In this document: positions 56,000 to 64,000 of the stretch, one piece after another
Layout of the letters: each line of letters begins with the position of its first letter
Position numbering within the stretch: position 1 is the first letter of the stretch
From: Lycium barbarum
Lineage: Eukaryota; Streptophyta; Magnoliopsida; Solanales; Solanaceae
Direction of reading: 5' to 3'
Assembly (NCBI RefSeq): GCF_019175385.1
Contig: NC_083346.1
Coordinates: 55,767,821-55,831,820 of the forward strand
DNA: 64,000 nucleotides
Position numbers and translations under genes: made by a program
The notes under the pieces: model-generated
Seen by the model: the letters and a program-made list of their open reading frames with translations, nothing else
Databases searched by the model: none
Told to the model about the DNA's origin: nothing

Positions 56000-58997
56000 T
56001 GTTATAACCCGGGTTTTCACACGTTTGGAAAAACTTGTCATATATGGGATTTTTGAGATGTAAGGTCAAATTTGATAATTTGTTGAACATAGGAGTTATG
56101 TATGAAAGAATAGAGTCATGAAAGTGTGGGACAAGGCTAAGGGCAATTTTGGAATTTTGGAAATTTGTTTCGGGAATTACAAAATGTGATTCATAAGTAT
56201 TGGGCTAAAAAAAATTGAAGTAATGTGAGGCCCAAAATGGGGTGCTTGGCCGGCCACTTTGGCTAGGTCCAAGCCCATTTTATGGGTCATGTGCTTGGTC
56301 ATGTGACCAAGCACTTCAATTATTTAAGCAATTGAAGACTATGATAAGATCAACAAAGAAGATAAACAAGAGCAAAATAGAAGAAGAGAAAGTGAGGCTC
56401 TCGGCTTGGAGAGCAAAAATTAGCCCTCCAAAATATTGTCCAAAAAATTTATTTCTTGTTGATTTCCTACTAAGTCAAGGTTCCTTTGTAACTTGGTATA
56501 GTTGTTTTGGAGTGGGAAGCATTAGAATCACCAAAGTGATCATATCTCCAAGTGAAGAAGACTTGAAGAAAAGGTAAGAATTTCTACCTTTTTATTGTGT
56601 TATGAAGTTTTGATTGTGTTGTAGTATATAGAAATGTGTTGATTGTATGGAAAAATGGAAGTTTGCAAAGTGGGTTTGGAATATGGGGTGTAGCCGTGTG
56701 TATATATAGGTGGTATACCCACAATGTGTTGAATTCATGTTATATTCTAGTTGTGATTGTGATGAAATGCATATTGGGATTGAAAGTTGAATGATTTAGT
56801 TGAAGTTGACAAAGAGGGTTCTTGGCCGTGTGGTATGGAGTGGTTTGGAATGGAATGGATTAAGTTTGTTTAGTGTGTTAGTTGTGTTGTTGTGATGTTT
56901 GTTGTGTAAATGAAGTTGGAATGATATAAGTTTGTATTGAATTGGAATGTAGAAACTTATGTCGTTTTAGTATGATTTTCCGACATTAAGGAAATGAAGT
57001 TGTTTGGTTGTGAATTATGATGATCATTGATGAATTTGGAAGTTGGAAACTTGTTATGAAGTTGTATGCCAAAGATTTGATGTTTTGCATAAGTTATGAC
57101 TTTGACGGAAAGTTGTATATTATGTATATCGAGTGTATAACTTGAGGAAAACGATAAGAAATGTTTCTAGAACTATATGGTGATGATTTTGATTGTTGAT
57201 GAATGTGAAATTATTGATATTAGTGAAAGTTTGGGCTAGAATGAAGGTTATGTCAACTTGTGAGAAAAATGACTAGTTGAAGGATATTTGTGTTTTTAAT
57301 GTTCATTGTTGATATTGATGTTGTCGTTTGGGTTGTTGTTGATGATTTATAGCCGAGTTGAATTCTCGGGGTGCTATATGTATAGGGGAAGTGCTGCCGA
57401 AATTTCGGTAGACAAATATGCATTAAGTTGAAACTTTGGTATTCATAGCTTACAATTGGTAAACTTGACCAATTGCAGTTTTTCGACGAAACGGGAAGTG
57501 AGTTTGGAAAGGCGTAAAGAGCTTGAAAGGTATGTAAAGCAACCCCAATTCTTCCCTTGGCATGCCCTTAGTGTGTTAGGGTCGGATCCGGGCCTCGAAG
57601 GACCTCTTGGCCCTCGGAATCCGCAAGAGAAAATTTCAGTTTTTCCTTCAGTAGAATTGAACTTCTTTGGTACACTTTTCTTGAAATAATGCAACTTTGC
57701 TCCAAATTACTTGGAAAGTCATAGAATGCTTGTAGAACCTTCTTAGGTGATACCATAAGCTTAGAGGGCATAATTTGAGCCCGTCGCCTTATTTGTCCCG
57801 AGGCGGGCCCACTATTCCCGGTTTTGCCCTTAATGTATTAAAGCTTTCTTTTTAAGCAATTTTTGAAAGAAATGTTTTGATTACCCTACTAATCGCCTAA
57901 CGAATATTGTTTTAAATATTCTATAAAATCTTATAAATTATTTTGACACTCGGAATGACTTCGGGAAGGTTATATTTCTGTACTTTATTATGATATCCGA
58001 AATGCATATATTATGATTCCGTCCGATTTCATTGGATTTGTTTATCTTTGATATGCCTCTTCGAGTCTTTGAAAATGTTTATGATATTTTTAAATTGCAT
58101 TAGTCTCTCACTAATCCATTCGTGGATGCCCCAACGTTTCCCACACTGAGCCCGGGCCAGAATATGTTGTCAAGCGTGATTCTCTGCATTGTTCGCCGCG
58201 TCCCGATGTGAGGGGGCAGGTATACGCGTACATGGGTCTGTGGAGTATGATGTGCCATGTCCGCCTATTCTGATCTGATCTGGTATGGCCATTTTGATAT
58301 GACATTTTATGATACGGGGCCACGCCTTTTTTTCTGATTCCTCTGTATTGTGGCACCAGCGTCGGGAGGGTGGCCACGTTCTGTCTGCTGAGTCCCGTGG
58401 CAGCGACCGGATATGATATGACATATGTTTCTGTACACATTCTGTCTGTTTTGGAAATATGCATTTGACACTCTGGATTTTGTACTTATTTTCTAAAATC
58501 ATTATGATTTGACTTCTGTGATTCCGCTTTACATATTCAGTACATATTTCGTACTGACCCCCTTTCTTCGGGGGCTGCGTTTTCATGCCGCGCAGGTACA
58601 GACGACAGGTTCACTGATCCACACGTTTAGGATCCCATTTCTGCTATTTTGGGGCGCTCTCTTCTTCAGAGCCCATCTTTTGGTACAGTCTGTCACTGCT
58701 ATCTGGATATGTACATTGTTCTGGGTATGACGGGGCCCTGTCCCGTCTTATGATTATGATATGTTCTGTAGAGGTCTGTGGATATATCTATGTGGGTTCT
58801 GTACATATGTTTGGGATACTTTGTTCTATGATGGCCTTATCGGCCTATGTGTGCCAAGTCTGCTTTTTATGCTAAATTCTGTAGCGTCCACTAATATTAT
58901 TATTATATTATTTTGTTAATATGCTAATTTGGGTATCGGGTACGTATAGGTGCCCAGCTAGGGCACTGGTCGCGGCCCACGGGGTTGGGTCGTGACA
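56000..58997 (+). repeat. Element D 5' LTR
   Basis: 2998 bp, TGTTATAACCCGGG…GTCGTGACA, closely similar to element B LTRs. Conserved core block with CCGAAATTTCGG at 57373-57412, donor-like AAAGGTATGTAAAG near 57526. No genes. Confidence 0.94.
58529..58746 (+). other. Four-hairpin structured module (reference copy)
   Basis: CAGTAC/GTACTG, CCCCC/GGGGG (loop TTTCTTC), GCTCT/AGAGC and GACGGG/CCCGTC (loop GCCCTGT). Between stems two and three is an acceptor-like CGCGCAGGTACAG. It ends about 250 nt before the LTR 3' end. Confidence 0.62.
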
Positions 58998-59001
58998 AAA
59001 G

Positions 59002-59013
59002 TGGTATCAGAGC
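59002..59013 (+). other. Primer-binding site of element D
   Basis: TGGTATCAGAGC, 4 nt after the LTR; complementary to the 3' end of initiator-Met tRNA. Confidence 0.94.
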
Positions 59014-59200
59014 GGTTCGTCCTCGGATTGTCCACAGACCGTGTCTAGTAGAGTCTTGTTTATCGGTGTGTTGTGCACCACACCTATAAACAGGAGGCTA
59101 CAGGGCATTTAGGATACTACCCTTCTTTCTGTCTTAGATCGTGCGATAGAGCTGTGTTATCAGGATGACCCCTCCCTAACGAGTGGCTATATTTGCAGAT

Positions 59201-62200
59201 ATGCCTCTAAAAAAGGCAACAGCGGCCTAAAAGGCCAAGTCAGCAGCCTTGGGAGAGACTAGCCGGGTCCAGAGGATTACCAGGGCCCAGGCACATATTG
59301 CTCCGGAGACTTTTCCCCAGACAGAGGGTTCTTCTACACCGCCACTCGTGGAGGAGATTGGGGCGGCCGTAGCTGCAGATCGGGGGGCGGCTCCACCGCC
59401 AGCTCCCACAGTTCCAGTACCTGAGCCTCCAGCTCCACGGCCAGGCACTGAGGATCAGTCTATGAGGGAGGCAGTCCAGTTACTGACTAGACTTGTGGCA
59501 GGGCAGGTTCAGGGGCATGGACTGGGAGGTGACCGGGCAGTCAGACGTGATAGTTCGAGAGCCCGTGAGTTTTTGACTTGTAGTCCTCCAGAGTTCTTCG
59601 GGACAAAGCCCGAAGAGGATCCTGAGGAGTTTATCAGGAAGATGCGGCGCACTCTAGATTTGATTAATGCTTCCGAGACAGAGTCAGTCGCGTTAGCTTC
59701 GTACCGGTTATATGATGTGGCGGCAAACTGGTACGAGTCATGGGAGCTATCCCGAGGGGACGGCGCTCCTCCAGCAGTTTGGGGTGATTTTTCTCAGGCA
59801 TTTCTTGGACATTTTCTGCCCCCAGAGTTGCGACGAGCCACATCTGATAGATTCTTATTATTGAGGCAGAAGGGCCGCAGTGTCCGGGACTATAGTTTGG
59901 AGTTTGATTCCTTGGCCCGATATACACCTGCTGTGGTGACTACTATGGCGGACCGGATGCACAGATATATTATGGGGCTGGATCGGTATTTTGTTGATAG
60001 CTGCTTAGTATTGGCTGCTCAGCCCGGTATGGACATTGCCCGTATTCAGGCCCATGCCCAGGGCATGGAGGATCGGGGCAGAGGAGGACACCAGCCTGAC
60101 AGGGGCCAGGATCGGAGACAGCCCAAGAGGGCCAGGTCATCTGGAGATTTTCGGGGCAGACAGCCCCAACAGCCGCAGCAGCCTAGCAGATTTTCATCTC
60201 AGCCGGCGCAGAGCGCACCTCCCCAGCCTACAGGTCGCAGGTTCGATAGCCCAGGGTATTCAGGAGCAGGCCAGAACTCCAGGGCTTCAGGTTCGCGGAC
60301 AGATAGGGGTTCTGGTCAGATGAGGCCACCCAGGGTTCAGTGTTCTCTTTGTGGCAGGTATCATCCGGGGGAGTGCTACAGAGCCACCGGTGCATGCTTT
60401 TCTTGTGGTCGTCAGGGCCATTCTGTGAGAGATTGCCCGTATAAGGGTAGTTCGGGTGGTGCAGCGCAGCCTACCGGAACAGCTGCTGGGTCTTCATCTT
60501 CGTCAGTGGCTATGCGCCCTACGGGGCAGGGTTTTCCAGCACCAGCGGGTCGCGGCAGAGGCCGTGGTGGAGCTTCTGGTATTAGCGGTCCTTCGAACCG
60601 CATTTATGCTTTGGCCAGCCGCCAGGATCAGGAGGCATCTCCTAATGTCGTTACAGGTACTTTATTGGTCTTCTCTCGGTCTGTGTATGCATTAATTGAT
60701 CCAGGTTCGACTTTATCATATATTTCACCCCTTGTTGCTGGTAAAATTGGTATTATGTCTGAACCTATAGAGCCATTTGAGGTAGCCACACCGATCGGGG
60801 ACTTTATTGTAGCGAAACAGGTATATAAAGATTGTTCCGTAATTGTTTGTGACCGTGACACTAAGGCAGATCTGGTAGAGTTAGATATGACTGAATTTGA
60901 TGTTATTATGGGTATGGATTGGCTAGCTTCCTGTTACGCTAATGTTGACTGCCAGAATAAGGTGGTTCGCTTCCAGTTTCCCGGGGAGCCAGTTATGGAA
61001 TGGGCTGGTAATACAACATCGCCGAAGGGTAAGTTTATTTCGTACCTTAAGGCGAAGAAAATGATCAGAAAGGGTTATATCTATCATCTGGTACGGGTGC
61101 AGGACTTGAAAGCAGAGACGCCGACACTTCAGTCAGTCCCCGTGATTAATGAGTTTCCAGATGTTTTCCCCGACGAGCTTCTAGGTCTTCCTCCAGAGAG
61201 GGAGATAGATTTCTCTATTGATTTACTCCCAGACACTCAGCCTATCTCGATTCCTCCGTACAGAATGGCGCCTGCAGAATTAAAGGAGTTGAAAGAGCAG
61301 CTGAAGGATTTGTTAGATAAGGGCTTCATCAGACCCAGTACTTCGCCTTGGGGAGCCCCGGTATTATTTGTGCGTAAGAAGGACGGGTTGCTGCGTATGT
61401 GTATTGATTATCGGCAGCTGAATAAGGTAACTATAAAGAATAAATACCCCCTCCCCAGGATTGATGATTTGTTTGATCAGCTGCAGGGCGCCAAGTGTTT
61501 TTCGAAGATAGATCTTCGAACCGGCTACCACCAGGTACGAGTACGAGAGGCCGATATCCCTAAGACAGCTTTCCGGACCCGATATGGGCATTATGAATTC
61601 AGGGTTATGTCTTTTGGGCTTACTAATGCCCTCGCAATATTCATGGATTTGATGAACCGGGTATTCAGGCCATTCTTGGATATGTTTGTAATTGTATTCA
61701 TTGATGATATCCTGGTTTATTCTCGGTCTGAGGCAGAGCACGCAGATCATCTGAGATTGGTGGTAGGGGTACTCCGGCATCAGAAATTATATGCAAAATT
61801 TTCTAAGTGTGAATTCTGGCTGTCTTCAGTGGCTTTCTTGGGGCATATTATTGCAGCTGATGGTGTCCGGGTGGACACACAGAAGATTGAGGCCGTGAAG
61901 AATTGGCCCAGACCTACGACGCCCACAGAGGTACGCAGTTTCCTGGGGTTAGCAGGTTATTACAGGAGGTTTGTGGAGAAGTTTGCTTCGATTTCAGCGC
62001 CTTTGACAAGGCTGACTCAGAAGGGAGCTAAGTTCCAGTGGTCTGACGCTTGTGAACGGAGCTTCCAGTTGCTGAAGGAGAAGCTGACTACAGCCCCAGT
62101 TCTGACTCTTCCAGAGGGACCGGACGGGTATGTTATTTATTGTGACGCTTCTGGCATGGGGTTGGGCTGTGTATTGATGCAGCACGGCAGAGTTATAGCG

Positions 62201-62860
62201 TATGCTTCCCGGCAGCTCAAAAAGCATGAGAAGAATTATCCTACCCACAATCTGGAGCTTGCAGCGGTGATTCATGCTCTGAAGATATGGAGACACTATT
62301 TATATGGCGTTCATGTGGATATCTATACTGATCATAAGAGTCTCCAGTATATTTTCAGACAGAGAGAGCTTAATTTGCGGCAGCGGAGGTGGCTGGAGCT
62401 TCTGAAAGATTATGATATAGATATTCTGTATCATCCGGGTAAGGCTAATGTTGTTGCAGATGCGCTCAGTCGGAAGTCTATGGGCAGTTTGGCTGATTTA
62501 CAGCCAGACAGGAGAGAGATAGCCCGTGATATTCAGCAGTTGGCTAGTCTCGGGGTTCGTCTGGCTGATTCTGGAGACACCCGGATTTCTGTTCGAGGGG
62601 TTTCTGAGTCGTCCATCAGGAACGATATTAAAAGGCGTCAATACGAAGATCCTGTCTTAGCTCGGTACAGGGACACAACCTATGATAAGGAGAGGGCTCC
62701 GTTCGAGTTTTTACCGGACGACACTTTGTTATACAGAGGGAGGTTGTGTGTACCTGATATTGCAGGCCTTCGGCAGCAGGTTATGAGCGAGGCACATTAT
62801 GCTCGCTATTCGGTCCATCCTGGGTCTACAAAGATGTATCATGATCTCCGATGCTTATAC
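59201..62860 (+). pseudogene. Element D gag-pol: one early stop, truncated in integrase
   Basis: The ATG at 59201 gives MPLKKATAA then TAA at 59228-59230, where relatives have CAG (Gln). After that the frame is open for about 1,210 codons. It contains Gag capsid, knuckle [14 protein letters not shown] (60395-60436), retropepsin [11 protein letters not shown] (about 60690-60720), RT with FIDDILVYS (catalytic codons near 61697), RNase H (YCDASGMG at about 62137; TDHKSLQ near 62328) and the first half of the integrase zinc finger ([18 protein letters not shown], to about 62850). Element E then replaces the rest. Apart from the early stop it is the best-preserved Pol in the window. Confidence 0.93.
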
Positions 62861-63131
62861 TGTCACGACCCAACCCCGAGGGCCGCGACTGGTACCCTAA
62901 CTGGGTACCCGTACATACCTACCTGACTGAATTTCGTATCATACAGATTTTTTTTTTTTTAAAACAGATGTTACAGAAGTAGGCCGATACAGATACGGCA
63001 CGCGCGCAAACATATATATGTATATACCTGAACATGCAGACATTTACAGATAAGCCGATAAGGCTAACATACAGACGAAACCCGTAACCCACACATCTAT
63101 CTACAGGCCTCTACAGACATACAGAATCATA

Positions 63132-63361
63132 TGACGGGACAGGGCCCCGCCGTACCCCAAAATACCATACATACAGAGTCTATAGATAACAGAAGATATA
63201 TACCAAAAGTATTTGCTCCGGATCGAAGGAGCTCTTCAGAATAGCAGAATCCGAGCCTTAGACTGGCGGCGTATCACCAAGTGCGCCTGTACCTGCGGGC
63301 ATGTAACGCAGCCCCCGAAGAACCGGGGGTCAGTACGAAAAATGTACCGAGTATGCAAAGC
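63132..63361 (-). other. Four-hairpin structured module
   Basis: Element-sense stems CGGTAC/GTACTG, CCCCC/GGGGG, GCTCC/GGAGC-like and GGCGGG/CCCGTC. Confidence 0.55.
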
Positions 63362-63519
63362 AGAAATATATCAAACATAATCATGATCTGGACTGGAAGC
63401 ACAGAAATATACTAGACAGGCTCATAAGCCGGACGGATAGAGTCATAGTCCTGACAAACGGACAGAATCATAGTCCAGACAGACAGAATCAGAATTCATA
63501 CGGACGTATAGAATCGGAA

Positions 63520-63688
63520 CCCGTCGGCCAGATAATCCAGACGGACAGACGGAATCGTAACCGGTTGGACAGATAATCCGGACGGACATACAGAAGCATA
63601 ACCAGTCGGACAGATAATCCGGACGGACATACAGAATCATAACCAGTCGGACAGATAATCCAGACGGACATACAGAAGCATAAGTCAT
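63520..63688 (-). repeat. 41-bp minisatellite in element E LTR (about 4 units)
   Basis: Same unit as at 2873-3437 read on the opposite strand, but only about four copies, so the array length differs strongly between family members. Confidence 0.9.
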
Positions 63689-64000
63689 ACAGACAGAAAG
63701 AATCACACGTAGGGTGCAGGAACGTGGTCGCCACTCCTGCCATTGGCACCACAACACGTCAGATATCAGAAATTCTTCTCCGATCTCCATCACACATCAT
63801 AACATAACCACGACACCCGGGGGCGGACAGATAACACAGCACCCCGAGCCCGGACTCATCATACTTCGTAATATATCCTCGGTAACCGGGGACGGACATA
63901 TAACACGGTACCCCTAAACCGGACACATCATACTTCAGAATTCACATACGGGGCTCGGCGGCCCACCGCACGATATACGTACCGGCCCGGGATCCGGTGA

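Larger units (their letters stand above)
56000..62860 (+). mobile_element. Element D: Tekay-type gypsy element, 3' part beyond the window
   Basis: Plus-strand element of the same family as B. The 5' LTR is 56000-58997, then PBS, leader and gag-pol up to the integrase zinc finger, where element E is inserted (62861). The remainder of D should continue beyond the window's right end, after E. Presumed left TSD GACGA (55995-55999). Confidence 0.92.
62861..64000 (-). mobile_element. Element E: partial minus-strand LTR
   Basis: The LTR begins TGTCACGACCCAACCCCGAG and matches the 3' third of the gag-only element's LTR, including the minisatellite and hairpin module. The rest is off the window. The presumed left TSD is TATAC (62856-62860). 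Whether it carries gag, the F-type ORF or neither is unknown. Confidence 0.88.

Overview
The window is a nested stack of retrotransposons from a plant nuclear genome. I find no single-copy host gene, tRNA, complete rRNA gene or CRISPR array. The LTR elements are Ty3/gypsy chromoviruses of the Tekay/Del type: gag-PR-RT-RH-INT order, a GPY/F motif followed by a chromodomain-like tail, an initiator-Met tRNA primer-binding site (TGGTATCAGAGC), 2.4-3.2 kb LTRs and 5-bp target duplications. The LTR termini (TGTTAYA... to ...GTCGTGACA) and the polyprotein style suggest an asterid, most likely Solanaceae. That placement is inference.

The oldest layer is a minus-strand plant L1-type LINE, now in three pieces: ORF1 tail and EN-RT at 25136-28843, zf-RVT/RNase H at 20756-22007, and probable 3' UTR at 209-666. 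Inserted into it are the LTR end at 1-208, element B (667-20755, minus, TSD TAAAA), solo LTR G (22008-25135, plus, TSD GCTTT) and the element C array (from 28844, minus).

Element B carries in its 3' LTR a gag-only plus-strand element (931-9826, TSD AGGGC) of the TR-GAG class. Element C is an LTR-internal-LTR-internal-LTR tandem array (28844-55999). Its two internal regions share inactivating lesions, so it probably arose by recombination. Its middle LTR holds solo LTR H (36792-39567, TSD GCTTA). Its second gag holds nonautonomous element F (46238-55590, minus, TSD CTGAG). Its last LTR is broken by element D (plus, from 56000; same family as B), and D is broken at 62861 by element E, whose LTR runs off the window.

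B and D supply a near-complete Gag-Pol of one family. The gag-only element and F lack pol but keep the same PBS, leader, PPT hairpin and LTR ends, so they look like parasites mobilised in trans. Three observations stand out. Both nonautonomous elements contain, in sense orientation, a 5S rRNA-derived stretch whose A and C boxes are its best conserved parts. Element F encodes an unrecognised acidic protein in place of Gag. LTRs of otherwise different families share a roughly 220-nt block predicted to fold into four hairpins, with compensatory changes between families.
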